64,000 nt of DNA from Leptidea sinapis (taxonomy: Eukaryota > Arthropoda > Insecta > Lepidoptera > Pieridae), in NCBI RefSeq assembly GCF_905404315.1, contig NC_066267.1:2370501-2434500 (forward strand), given 5' to 3'. Each line of letters starts with the position of its first letter. Within the stretch, counting starts at the first letter, position 1. Shown piece by piece: positions 22,766-34,099 of the stretch. The translations under genes were made by a program, and so were the position numbers. Under the pieces are notes generated by a model. It saw nothing but the letters and a program-made list of their open reading frames with translations, had not been told where the DNA came from and searched no databases.

Positions 22766-23151
22766 AAAATAACTACATATCATTAGTGTATAACAACGAG
22801 GAACGCGATACTTCTAACACAGATTACTTAAAAATTACATACTAATGTCGAATGTAAATATTTTTGGATTAAATATTTTTTTGATAATTGCTATAAATCT
22901 ATCAAACATTAAAGCCATATGCGCCATAGTCAAAACATTTTTTAAGATAAAAGAATCTTATATAATAGTCAAATATTAATTAAATTTATATTTATGTAAC
23001 TAATGATTTTGGAATGTATAATGTATTGTGTATAATTTGCACCATATATATAGCAAACATGTACTTTATAATATTAATGTAACACCAATCTAACATATTT
23101 ATGGAAATAAAAACTTTGACTTTTTAGACTAAATATGCTGAGATTACCAAA
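22766..23151. other. No recognised gene
   Basis: AT-rich. It ends with ggaaataaaaactttgactt, which could be another LINE 3' terminus, but too short to assign. Confidence 0.3.
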
Positions 23152-23432
23152 GTTACCGACATAGTCCAAATGATTGCGAATCTGAAGTGGCAGTGGGCAG
23201 GGCACGTAGTCGAACATAGTTCGACGGACAGATGGCCGTTGTGGCAGTAAAGTTCACGAATGGCAACCACGTACCGGACGACACAGTGTTGTTAGGCCCC
23301 CCATAAGATGGACCGACGATCTGGTTAAGACCGCTGGAGTACGTGGGATGAGGGCAGAGCAGGACCGATCTCCGTGGAAATCTTTGGGAGAGCCCTTTGT
23401 CCAGCAGTGGACATCTTCCGGCTGATGATGAC
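23152..23432 (+). pseudogene. RTE-1 LINE C-terminal relic
   Basis: Read across frames it shows QMIANLKWQWAGHV, then the VGRPP-like segment, WTDDLVKTAG and MRAEQDRSPW, ending with the cagcagtggacatcttccgg tail. A few indels break it. Same family as 3455-4000 and 44330-44790. Confidence 0.75.
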
Positions 23433-23477
23433 GCTAAGATTTAGTTTAATTTACATCTTCGAACAGATGTGATAATG

Positions 23478-23668
23478 ATTTAATGGTGCAACCATTTATA
23501 TGATGAATATGAATGTTTGTTTCCGAGTTATGGATGTTTATACGTATTTATGTATGTTTAAGTAAATATTTTGTATTAAATATATCGTTGTCTTGTACTC
23601 ATAGTACAGGCTATGCCTAGTTTGGGGCAAGATAATTTGTGTAAAAGTTTGTCAATATTATTATTTAA
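23478..23668 (+). mobile_element. SINE-M body and tail, head missing
   Basis: Plus-strand copy: gatgaatatgaatgtttgtt, tccgagttatggatgttt, gtatttatgtatgttta, gcaagataatttgtgtaaaa and the tail tcaatattattattt. The tRNA-like head is absent, a 5'-truncated insertion. Confidence 0.75.
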
Positions 23669-24276
23669 AATCAGTTAATTTGATACCACTCCAATATATC
23701 GTGCAAAGTATTTAACATATTTGTATCCGCAAACAGATTTGAAATATAAATATAAAATTGAATTAAAACCTTGATCCGAAAACCAAATGAGCAAATTATT
23801 ATGTTAAATATTGCGGCCATTTCCTCGAAAAATTACGGACTTACAGAGTTACAGAGGCTTGTCGCAAACAAGTATTTCTCCTAAACATGTGTAACATTGA
23901 ATGAAGGGAAATTTCCGTGTATGTTAGTAATTTGTTCCCCTCTGCCGACCGACATTAATATTTCCTCGGTATTTTGGAATGTTATAAAAGAGATCCTTTG
24001 CTCTTTAAAATTATGAAATGTCGGATAATGTTTGTGACGACGGTTTTTGATGAATGAAACAACTCGGATGCGGGTTAGAGAGAACGAACTGCTCTATATT
24101 CGAGATTATTTCGCGATTTTACATTCTTTTTTTTTATTGAATTTAAAATATTATGCAATGGCTGAATGCCAAATACCGGTTCACACTATTTAAGGTACAA
24201 CATTTAATGCTCTAATTACACTATAGTTAAACATTAATAAAAAATTAAACTTATAAAGTTTTTGTGTTATGATAAT
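23669..24276. other. No recognised gene
   Basis: AT-rich, with no supported feature. Confidence 0.3.
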
Positions 24277-24317
24277 ACATATACACTCATACACATACAG
24301 TGTATGAGTGTATATGT
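24277..24317. repeat. Perfect 18-bp hairpin
   Basis: ACATATACACTCATACAC, a 5-nt loop (ataca) and then its exact reverse complement GTGTATGAGTGTATATGT, followed by (GT)n. It could be a slippage or fold-back product of a CA/TG microsatellite. Confidence 0.85.
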
Positions 24318-24385
24318 GTGTGTTTTTGTTTTGAGGTTAAAAATACTTTTACATATCATAAGATCGAGGTCGCATTTATAATATA

Positions 24386-24741
24386 CTAGCTGCCCCGACA
24401 GACGTTGTTCTGTAGATAATAAAAAAAAACTGTTTTGTAGGAATTTGCCAATAATATCAAGAATTATTTCGTAAAAAATGCTCCCTGTTGTTACAATGAA
24501 ATTGTTTCACAGCGGAACTGTCAAACCGTACGTCACTAAATTCTCTCATCGAAAATATGTCCATACAAAAGAAATATTGAAAATAAAAATAATTATGGGT
24601 CCCAAATCGAAATAAAAACTATCCTATCTCTCAATTTGGACCAAACTGCACTACATGAAGTAATCCCCATTAAAATCTGTTCATTAGTTTAGGAGTCCAT
24701 CGCGGACAAACAACGTGGCACGTTATTTATATATATTAAGA
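24386..24741 (-). mobile_element. Helitron Hel-C, complete non-autonomous copy
   Basis: On the minus strand it starts TCTTAATATATATAAATAAC and ends GTCGGGGCAGCTAG, with A before and T after. It has no coding capacity. A second copy at 52247-52645 confirms the family; that one is disrupted by a tR300 insertion. Confidence 0.7.
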
Positions 24742-25021
24742 TAAGTTAAAAATCATTATGGCACAAAAATTCCTTTACCACTTGCCGTAAAAGCCTCGCT
24801 TAACCCGTCATAATTATTGTTATTCGCGTTTCACCCTATTTCAGTCGTCCCTTCCCCTTTTCAAGTGTTTGTCTTGTAACTAATGGATTGCGGTTTCGGT
24901 TCCGGTTAGAATCCGTTGAAAATATCTTTTTGGTAACGTTAGTACTCTGAAGGTATTATTCCGCTGAACAATTAATAAAACGCTTGCACATGACAAGAGA
25001 AAGAAGAACCACCAAAATTAT

Positions 25022-25233
25022 TGGGTTTCGGTCTGAAGGGCGCCGTAGCTAGTGAAATTACTGGGCAAATGAGACTTAACATCTTATGTCTAAGGTGACG
25101 AGCGCAACTGAAGTGCCGCTTTGAATTTTATTTCAAGAATCCTGAGCGGCACTGCATTGTTATGGGCAGGGCGTATCAATTACCATCAGCCGAGCGTCCT
25201 ACTTGTCTTGTCCCTTATTTTCATAAAGAAAAA
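25022..25233 (+). mobile_element. SLR-A repeat, 5' truncated
   Basis: Begins inside the repeat at gggtttcggtctgaagggcg and continues to the tail ccttattttcataaagaaaa. Truncation at the 5' side with the tail kept is typical of target-primed reverse transcription. Confidence 0.8.
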
Positions 25234-25273
25234 GACGCCACTATAGTACCCACCTTGAAACCTCCTACTGGTA
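25234..25273 (-). mobile_element. Inverted SLR-A head
   Basis: gacgccactatagtacccac, then cttgaaacctcctactggta: the SLR-A head in opposite orientation, directly after the tail of the previous copy. It looks like a twin-priming or fold-back product, with an intervening deletion. Confidence 0.6.
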
Positions 25274-25280
25274 TATATAT

Positions 25281-25319
<39 letters not shown>

Positions 25320-25320
25320 A
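25274..25320. repeat. (TA)n microsatellite
   Basis: Mostly alternating TA after the inverted SLR-A head. The adjoining minus frame reads YIYIYI through it. Confidence 0.9.
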
Positions 25321-25329
25321 ATCTATATC

Positions 25330-25560
25330 CACAATGTGCATTTTTATCTTCAACTTTCATCTTCATGATTCTATTCAACTTTCGTTTGGCGCGTCTTCTT
25401 CGCTTTCCGAAATCGGCAGTGTCCAAGGGCAATAGATTTTTCAGATACACCAAAACCGAAAGTGCCTTACGGCACACTATTCCCTCACCAAGTTCTGACA
25501 TTTATTTTTTTTATAAAATGGTTTATTTTGCAAAATGTCATAGCTTGTTTCAATAGCTTT
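25330..25560. other. Unassigned sequence with short frames
   Basis: Both strands have open frames here (25280-25501 minus, with KRRRRAKRK; 25365-25556 plus). The composition is less AT-rich than the surroundings. I recognise no family. It could be a fragment of a host gene or of an unknown element. Confidence 0.2.
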
Positions 25561-25619
25561 CAGATACATTCACTCAAATCATTCTAGTTATAAGCAATCT
25601 ATTATTATACGTAAAATAA

Positions 25620-25810
25620 TACGCATTGATAGAACGCTGTGCGAGCGCCAAAAGCACGCCGATCTGAGGCATACAGCGCGATCAGAGTTTCCCGGAAAGG
25701 TTAAATTATAGTCATTAGTACTGTCATTGTGCGGATCGCTTTTAACCGTCATCGCGCATGCGCTAAGGGCATGCCTCACGTGCGCTGTTGACTGCGCTAT
25801 GACTCATGCC
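25620..25810. other. Local GC-rich island
   Basis: A stretch with many GC and CG dinucleotides (gcgcatgcgctaagggcatg and neighbours) stands out in an AT-rich window. It may be an unrecognised repeat or a regulatory region. No coding family is recognised on either strand. Confidence 0.3.
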
Positions 25811-25961
25811 CTTGATGAACAAAAAAAGATGGACATCTAATGTTTCCTCAGAATTGAATTTGAAAATGAAATGAAGATTTTCTTTATTTCCGAACTAAAA
25901 TGGGTTCAATTTAAGCGTTTTTTTAAATTGTGTATTGTGGTGATGAGGTTGGATTATAACA

Positions 25962-26274
25962 TTTTTTTATGAAAATACGGGACGAGACGAGCAGGACGTT
26001 CAGCTAATGGTAATTGATACGCCCTGCCCATTACAATGCCGTGCCGCTCAGGATTCTTGAAAAGCCGAAAAATTCTGAGCGGCACTACAATTGCGCCCGT
26101 CACCTTGAAACATAAGATATTATGTCTCATTTGCCCAGTAATTTCACAATCTACGGCGTACTTCAAACCGAAACACAGTAATGCTTACACATTACTGCTT
26201 TACGGCAGAAATAGGCGCCGTTGATATACCCATAATCTAGCCGGTATCCTGTGCAAAGGAGCTTCCCACTGGTA
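25962..26274 (-). mobile_element. SLR-A repeat, complete
   Basis: Minus-strand copy. Tail as tttttttatgaaaatacggg at the left, head as aaggagcttcccactggta at the right. The gtgccgctcaggattcttga...ttctgagcggcac stem is intact. Confidence 0.85.
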
Positions 26275-26950
26275 AATGATAATGATATTATTTTGATAAA
26301 CATAATATATTTTTAAAAGATTGCATTATCCGTTTATCTTTTTAATTTTCTGTTTCTGTTTCTGTTTCCATCCGAGTTGTAAAACACGTAAAAATGAACC
26401 ACAAAATTGAATAATAAACAGTTTCTTAAAATGGGGAATCGTACCAATACATTGGTGAACCCAAGCCAACACATTTGCTAAATTTCTCTTATCTTTCAAT
26501 CCCCACAATAGCATCGGAATTGGCAAACAAAATCTCCTTCAATTGTTTTTGTGTATAGTCGCACTCCGAGCGATCTGTAACCGAGACTCGATGCCTTTGT
26601 TTGTTGACAGTGTGATACCGAGGTTTTCTTCACTTTTACGAAGTGACAACCCAACGACGAAGGCTTTGCAGTTTAATTGGGCAATGTATTTTACTGTAAG
26701 AAAAATATTTGATTATTGATGCTGTTTCTATATGGTAAGCTTGTTGAAATACAGCCTTTCACTGCTATTAAATAGTGCAATGAACTTTGATATGTAGTTT
26801 GAAATAGTCACACATTCGACGCAATTAAAATTTAGCACGATATTTGTTATTTAAATATAAGAAGTTAGATATTGTTCAATGATAGTTTTACTCTCATTTT
26901 CTTCTGAAGCCATTTGTTCCAAACTAAACGGCTTTAAGGCATAAAAGGCG
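26275..26950. other. No recognised gene
   Basis: A 66-codon minus frame at 26326-26526 (MPIPMLLWGLKDK...) shows no family I recognise. The stretch at 26560-26690 is less AT-rich. Host sequence is possible. Confidence 0.25.
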
Positions 26951-27061
26951 TTTATTTATTTATTTATTGAAAAGACCAACAGCATAAATATTACAAATTA
27001 GTCTTAAAAATTAGTGTACATATAATAGCCAATTACAGGTCTCTCTATATAAACAAAAATC

Positions 27062-27095
<34 letters not shown>

Positions 27096-28960
27096 ATTAT
27101 TATATTATGTTATTATCGGTTATAGTGTTTATTTTATGTTTGGATGTGTATGTGTGCGTGTAGTGTGGTTTGTGTATATGTACCTATTTGTTCGGTTTAT
27201 ATCATTTGCTCCAGTAACATTTTTTGTATCTAGTGTATTCATTAATATTTTAATAATTTCTGTTTTGAAGCTATTTTTACTGCGATTATGAATGTCGACA
27301 TTCGAAAAAACTTCGTTGTAATGCTTACAAATTCTGTTCATGGAAGAATTTTTACCATAGTTCGTAGTGTAAAATGATAATGAAAAAAGAGGCGTATTTC
27401 TCGTTCGTTTTAGTGGTACATTGAAGTTAATACTAGCAAGTAATGTTGGGGAGTCCAGAAGATTAGTTATTATATTAAATAAGAACATTGTATCTAATAA
27501 CGTTCGTCTGTCTACTAGTGAAATTATATTATGATGCATGCAGCCATCTTTGTAGTTGGACAAAATTTTATGACGAAAGTTAAGGTGCCTTATAAATTTA
27601 GCTTGAATCTTTTCAAGTTTTTCAATATATGTTATATAATGGGGCGACCAGATACAACTTGCGTACTCTAAGACACTACGCACGTATGCATAGTAAACAG
27701 ATTTAATACAAGGTCATTAAAAGGTTTGCAGGTACGTATCACAAAACCTAAGCTCTTGAACGCTTTATTCGCAACGTAATCAATATGCTCAGACATAGTT
27801 AGCTTGCTGTCAAAAATAACACCTAAATCCCTAACAACACCTACTTTATTAATAGGAATTCCATTTAGCGAGTATGTAAATTGTATCTTATTTACCTTAC
27901 GACTAAACGATATCTGTTGACATTTAGGTGCATTAACTGAAATAAAATTGTTTTTATAATACTCAGATAGATTATTAAGAGTAATTTGTAATTCAATGCA
28001 GTCATTATGATTGTGTACTTTGTAAAATATTTTTTTATCATCTGCGTATAAAAGATGGTTGCATGGATTAAAATATCTGTATATATCATAAATATATGCG
28101 TTGTAAAGCAATGGTCCCAGGTGAGATCCCTGTGGAATACCTGATGGAATTTTCACAAAATCCGATCTGTACCCACCTACTATCACTGCCTGAGATCGAT
28201 TAGACAGGTATGATTTAATCCATCTAAACAGATCCCCATGTATACCTAGACTTTCTAATTTGGCTAGCAAGATGATGTGGTCTACGCGATCGAAGGCTTT
28301 TTCAAAATCAGTGTAAACCACATCAACTTGACCACCATTTTCCATATTTTTATGGACAAACTGTATAAATTCAGCTAAGTTCGTCAGGGTTGACTTATGT
28401 TTAAGAAAACCGTGCTGTGAATGACTTACTCCATTCATAACTGTGGGATAAATTTGATCGTAGACAAGTTTTTCAAATATTTTACTACATGTATTAAGCA
28501 TTGAGATAGGTCTATAATTATCAATTTTGGATTTTTTTTTTTATGAAACTAGCCTCTTTCCATTTAGATGGAAATATGCCCTCTGATAAAGATCTGTCAT
28601 AAATATATTTGAGAGGTTTAACTAACACTCTGGCACAATTATGAATAAAGATAGGAGGAATATTATCGGGTCCGCTGGATTTATTAATATTAATCGTTTT
28701 GAGTAATCGTAATAATTTATTTTTACAGACGCCAGCCTTACCAATTGCATATGCGTCATTACATTTGTGTAATTGAAGACTGTCAAGGTTATAGTTTGAG
28801 GCGGGTTCGACAAAAACACTTTTAAAAAAAGTATTAAAACCATTACATATATCCGGGCCGTTGTTAAAGACTTGGGTGTTCAATGATAATGTCTTCGGGT
28901 AATTAGATTTTCGTCTCATGAGTTTCACGTAACGCCACATGTTTCAAAAAGTAGTCGTTT
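26951..28960 (-). pseudogene. LINE-K reverse transcriptase, 5' truncated, two frameshifts
   Basis: On the minus strand the N-terminal part (28521-28940) has KSSGPDNIPP; the middle (27668-28501) has KIFEKLVYDQI, YTDFEKAFDRVDH (motif A), SGIPQGSHLGPL and LLYADDKKIF (motif C with both Asp), then KVGVVRDLGVIFDSKLTM; the last part (27129-27683) has RSVLEYASCIWSPHY. This is the reverse transcriptase domain order of the CR1/Jockey group of LINEs, which copy their RNA at a nicked target. Two frameshifts break it: one near 28530 at a run of A on this strand, one near 27700. The endonuclease domain is absent. The tail is an (AAAT)-like repeat at 26951-26969. Catalytic motifs are intact, so the decay is recent. 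Confidence 0.85.
27065..27092. repeat. (TA)n microsatellite in the LINE-K 3' region
   Basis: Alternating TA between the LINE-K stop and its A-rich tail. Confidence 0.9.
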
Positions 28961-28964
28961 AGAT

Positions 28965-29440
28965 TTATTTTTGATGTAATTTCTAATTTACTTCATACAA
29001 CTATCCCTTCGGATGCAAGTGGCGCTCTGAGAGAGAAGAAGCGGCGCAAGAAATTCTCCCGGTATTATTTTATTGTGCTTTTTTTGACAAAATATACAAT
29101 ATTGTACTGTCATTGCTATTGCTATGAAATAATCATAATCTGGTCCCAGGCTGTCGGATCACTTAGATATTTAACTGTGGAGTAGTAGAACTTACGACAG
29201 AGCTATATTTTAATAAAACATTTAAATTTATTTATAGATAATGCCTGAACAGTGGCTGGGACTTTATAATAAAAATGTAAACATTTACCCTTAAGCTATT
29301 ATGTATATTATGAAGCCTACTAGAAGTTATTCGTTACAAGCAATACCTTATATATCTAGTGTTATAATAATGTAAATCATTATTAAGAGCAAACACTAGA
29401 TTTTTTTGTGTATATAATGAATTAATAAAGAGACGCCCTA
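28965..29440 (-). mobile_element. LINE-J 3' end abutting LINE-K
   Basis: The minus-strand copy includes decayed C-terminal codons (HKK..., NDLHYYNTR when corrected by eye across frames) and the 3' untranslated part (gagaatttcttgcgccgctt). It stops only a few bases before the LINE-K reading frame, so the two elements sit in the same orientation, one directly upstream of the other. Confidence 0.75.
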
Positions 29441-29597
29441 ATGTATTTTTATTTTTAATTTATCTTTATTTTCTAATATAATATCTTTATGTTTACTACA
29501 ATTGAGTTGTGACAATAAATACTACCTTTCTGATTAATTATAATTATTTGTTATATTCTGTCCCTCACATTGCTGTAAGTATTGAATCTTTTATTTT

Positions 29598-29805
29598 ATC
29601 ATGATTCAGCATTAAACAATTTCTCCCGTCTACGATCAACACCTATTTTTGATTTACAATAGGGTTGCAAGATGGATCAAATATAATAATTATTGTAAAA
29701 TGATATATTTGGTAGGTCTGAGAACAGGTCTCCATCTATTTCTTATACCGCATAAATTTTTATTCTTACTTTATATGGCAATACAACGTATGCTGGATCA
29801 GCTAG
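29598..29805 (+). mobile_element. Helitron Hel-A, 3' half
   Basis: Starts inside Hel-A (catgattcagcattaaacaa) and ends atgctggatcagctag followed by T. The 5' half is missing. Confidence 0.65.
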
Positions 29806-29821
29806 TAATATTATATTATAA

Positions 29822-30256
29822 CTAGCTGACCCAGCAATTATTAAAATTTTTAGGGTATAAAAATAGATGACGACATCATACATAAAATTTATCGTACTAA
29901 TAATCATTATATTCGATTGCCATATTGCAACTTTATTTCGTGTCTGTGGATAGATTAGAATAATATTAAAATCGTGATGCAAAAGTAAGTGTTGGTCGTA
30001 GATGGGTGAAAATTTGAAGTTGTATGTATTTTTTAATGCTGAATTATAATTAAATAAATTAAAAAAATAAATGTCAAAACAATAAAAAAAAACATTTGGG
30101 ATGGCCACCCTTAACATATTTTAGGGGGATGAAACTAGATGTTGTCTGATTCTCCATCCTAGCCGATATGCACGCTAAGATTCACGATAAAAGGGTCGAG
30201 TGGTTTCGGAGGAGTTCAATTACGCACACCGTGACACGAAAATTTTATACATTAGG
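29822..30256 (-). mobile_element. Helitron Hel-A, full span
   Basis: Minus strand: the 3' end CTGGGTCAGCTAG at 29822 is followed by T. The 5' end (CCTAATGTATAAAATTTTCG, for the usual TCTATATATAAAATTCTCG) abuts the 3' end of Hel-B with no base between. It encodes nothing. Confidence 0.7.
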
Positions 30257-31595
30257 CTAGCGGACCCGACAGACGTCTGTTAAAAAAAAAACTCGAAGAT
30301 GGAATTTCGTAAAATCCGTTTTTAGCTGACCTCTACTCGACGAAAGGAGTATTCCTACCAAATTTCATTTGTTAATGGTCATGGCGAATGCAAGACGGAT
30401 CGGAAATTAAAGATTTGCGGGCTAACTCGACACGCAAAATGTTCATGAAGTAGTTGCTGCAGATCATGAAGAATTGCTATTATCATTGCTGTATTGATCT
30501 CTTCATGTCGTTGTTCCTCCATGGTGCCCATGAAATATAAATGTTAAAATTTATGGTGTGCATCTTCGAGAGATTGCAATGATCCCATTCGATGGTGAAT
30601 CTGTCCTTGTATCTACAAAATCAAAAGCAAAGTCCGTATTACTGATTTGTAAACACTTATTTTTAGAATTAGCATACATAAGTATTGTAGGTATGTTATT
30701 CTTCTACTGTATTATGTGTAAGAATATAAATAAATTAATACCCTGAATGTCGGATTAAATCGTCGTTCTTAGATAATGTCTGCCCCAAATGAGGACATTT
30801 GGAAACAAACATTGTATTTTTGAATGTTTGCTAGAAAATGTCATGATTCGGTAGTTTCCCACTAAGGCAGCACAATACTGGCGATTCTCCGGAAAATACT
30901 TGCAAACAACGTCCATTGACCCAATGCGAACGCTAGTATGCGAGCGGTAATCAGTACTGCAATCGTATCGAAACGCTGCTCGATTCAAATCAGTACTTCA
31001 TAAATTTCTTCTTGTGCCTCGAAAATTATCTAGTTGTTGATCTCTGAGGTTTACTGGCTGCCTCGCTTTGCTCTTGTGATTTAGAAACACAACGTCGAGC
31101 CCATACTAACGCAGTGCTTTTTATCTGCAATTTCTTGTTCTTCGTCAGTCCAATTCGCAATGTTTCGAATCCTAGTTGCATTACGTCTATGTCGGGAAAG
31201 ATGGCACAATAAGCTAATAGAAACTTGAAAAAACACAACCACCCAATGACATTCTATACATAAGAACGTCATTGCACCTACCAGCCAACTTGAATAACAT
31301 GACGTGCACTGTCAGTTGTATTTTATTTTTCATGTAGCGTGAAACTAACAAAAAACTTCATTGAATTCTTTCTATTCTCGAGATGTAATGAAAATCTCAA
31401 TCTTTACAAAATGTATCAGAAAATAAATGTTTTTATAATAATATTTTTATGTGATTTTTTGATATTTTTATACTTATTATCCTATTCCGGACTAAGAGAA
31501 ACCCCAAAAATCAAACAACAGAAGAAATGGTCCAGCCGTTCTTGAGTTATAAATGGTGTGGTGTAACTAACACGACTTTGTTTTATATATATAGA
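30257..31595 (-). pseudogene. Helitron Hel-B with RepHel remnants, internally deleted
   Basis: The minus strand starts TCTATATATATAAAACAAAG (preceded by A) and ends GTCGGGTCCGCTAG. Read 5' to 3' it keeps a segment with NWTDEEQEIADKKHCVSMG, then AAFRYD...VRIGSMDVVCKY (30755-30988), then QGQIHHRIGS-like codons near 30600, and finally FPIRLAFAMTINK near 30380. From memory these are parts of the Helitron replicase/helicase protein: the N-terminal region, the segment before Rep, and the C-terminal helicase. The Rep nuclease and most of the helicase are missing by a deletion shared with the copy at 37064. Stops occur throughout. Confidence 0.8.
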
Positions 31596-32284
31596 TTATG
31601 ATATTCCGTATCCATGTATTTCCAATTAATTGATATTACTTTTGACATCTGTTTAAATTATTATGAAATCCTAATTAGCGTTCCGGAAACCCGAACTAGC
31701 TTTTAACAAATAATTGAGACTATTAATTTGACAGCTCTGTTAATTGACATAATGATGAAATCAAAGTAGCTTAACATGAGATTTCACAGTTCATTAGGTG
31801 ATGAGTTGAAAATCCATCAACTGGGTGATACAGCGATAGAATACACTTGATCTTGGAAGGCAGGGATTACAAACCGCCATTCATCACGGTCCTGATACAC
31901 TTCTCGAGCTTCTTTCATTCACCCGCAGGCAAATCTTTTGTTGACGGTAGACTTGAACATTCCCTTTTTAGTTCATACGCGGTATGATCGTGCAATGTAC
32001 TTCAGCTCTGCCAACACCTTAGTAAATTTTTATTTAAAAAAATTGTTGCCTTAAAAACATTAATTTCGAAAAGGATTTTTAAACTGGTGAGCTGTGTACA
32101 CTATATACACAGTATGCTATGTATTTGTCGAAATATTGTATGTCCAGTTGGATAGTTTGTGCTAAAAAGCATTACTATATTTATTATTATTATTATATTA
32201 TAAGTACCCCAAATCATATACAATACAATTATCTTAATCCTAGGTTACAATGTTTTGTTCTAAAGTATAGGACAAAATAAAATA
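31596..32284. other. No recognised gene; ATT microsatellite
   Basis: AT-rich with a (TTA/ATT)n tract near 32175-32200. Nothing else is supported. Confidence 0.35.
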
Positions 32285-32440
32285 AGCTAATATTTACAAA
32301 TATCAAAAAGAGCAATGGTCCTAGGTGGGATCCCTGGGGAACACCAGAGCGCGGAATGTATGAATTAGACTCAGAGCCTCCAATAATTACTGACTGAAGT
32401 CTATTATGAAGATATTAGTCACGCCATTTCAGAAAGAATT
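32285..32440 (-). pseudogene. Reverse transcriptase fragment (LINE)
   Basis: The minus strand reads WRD, stop, YLHNRLQSVIIGGSES, then SGVPQGSHLGPLLFLIFVN. The motif GVPQGSHLGPLLF is a reverse transcriptase hallmark and the surrounding layout matches LINE-K, but the residues differ, so it is a related family. About 50 codons remain with at least one stop. Confidence 0.75.
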
Positions 32441-33401
32441 GAAATATACTCTACTAAGTCAGGTCAGGGTTTTTATAAGTATTTCCATTTATCACCAGCC
32501 GCGGTCAAACAATAAGTTATTAAAAGCTTAATAAAAGTATTTTCCTCTTGGGACGTCATTCATTAAACATTCTAACAATCCAGATATATCTAAAGTCATC
32601 CCGCAACGCTGGTGTAAACAAAACTAGTAAAATAAAACTGCAGTATATCTAGTGGTTAACGAATCTGAAACAACGGGTAAAATTTACGCTTGATTCAAAG
32701 TTTACGAGGCTTGGTCGAGGTCGTTATTCTTTACGATCAATATATCGTCAAACCAAGGTTAGGTTAATCAGGGTTTATGTAGCATGCTCTATTTATGATG
32801 TACACATGACATACTCTTCTGAATGGGTTATGGCACACTTTGGTTATTGAGGTAATTTGCTTCAATTTAATATTATGTTATTGAAAGGGTCTTATTTGCT
32901 TAGTTTTATAAGCTAAAATGCAGTTTATTTTCAATTACCTCTGTATTGCGAACATGAGATTTAATCTTTTGAGCCTTTGTACAATGTATTATTTAAATTC
33001 AGTTATGTGATAGGTACTGCATTTGTAGTTTTACTATTTACAGATTTTTGTTTTATCGTTTTATTATTAAAATGTTTATTATTTCATATATTATTCGTTT
33101 TATTTTATTTTTTTGGCAAAAAACTTTTTTTTTAGTTTATTGTCCAATACAGAATAAATACATACATTTTTATGAAATAAGTACCACGAAAACCTCACTG
33201 TGTTTATCTGGGTACATTCAATTTATTTTTAATTTTCAATTTTCAATTTGTTTGCGGTTTTCGTGGTATTTATGTACATTTCTTGCAACTCTTTGGGCAG
33301 TTTGTTAATGTAATCTGGTAAATTACACAATATTTAGATATAACGTTATAAGATTTTCTTTTAAAACATAATATATGTCAAATATAATAAATATATATAT
33401 A
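32441..33401. other. No recognised gene
   Basis: AT-rich. The 86-codon frame at 33048-33308 is rich in Phe and Ile, as AT-rich DNA would give, with no motif. No supported feature. Confidence 0.3.
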
Positions 33402-33505
33402 TCATAGATTTCCACCTATGTATTGACTCATCACTCGAAATTTGGTAGGTATACTAATTTCGCCGAGTAGAGGTCAGCTATGAACGGATTTTATGAATTT
33501 GTGCT
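33402..33505 (+). mobile_element. Short Helitron fragment related to the Hel-B 3' region
   Basis: TCATAGATTTCCAC (after A) and ggtaggtatactaatttcgc, cgagtagaggtcagctatga match 38328-38480. It has a 5' TC end but is truncated before the CTAG. Confidence 0.55.
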
Positions 33506-34099
33506 CATGCACAATGACCACAATCCTGTTCCTTTGTATTGTTTAAAATATAACAATTTTAAAATTATCATAATATAACATAGGGACCGAGCGTCTAGAC
33601 TGTCACGCCAACTGACTAGTGAAAGGTGCCCACCAAAAACGTTACTATCCAATTTGATGAGTAGGTTTTACTCTCCATATTTTTCTCATACCGGGCGTCT
33701 TATATGAAATTCGATTCTAAAGGAGTAAACTCTAAAAAACAGTACTTACTTTTACTAAACATTCATATTTATTGATTTTTAGTAACATGTGTGGCCCCCG
33801 TGAGCTCAGAGGTTATAACGCAGCATATAAATTACGATCAGCTGAATAATTATCTCCTACTGTAATTCGCTCTTATTCTCAAATCAACACTTTCAGTAAA
33901 CTGCTTCAATGTTTGTGGTGTATGTAATAGGATGCTCCGGATGCGCCTGTTAAGCAAGTCCCAAATGTATTAAGTCAGATTTAGGCCAGGGTTTATGGAA
34001 AGCTACTGCAGCACATGGATTTCATGATGGTGTAAATAATCCACGTAGTATGTAGCCTGGCACATGCATTAAGAGAAGATTTGGGCTTATATGTAATGG
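33506..34099. other. No recognised gene
   Basis: AT-rich to mixed sequence. The start of the LINE relic that follows may extend into it. Confidence 0.3.

Noticed and set aside
29770..30256. LTRs of a retrovirus-like element, from the paired repeats
   Set aside because: The two copies are inverted, lack TG...CA ends and a primer binding site, and match Helitron termini (TC...CTAG, A^T target).
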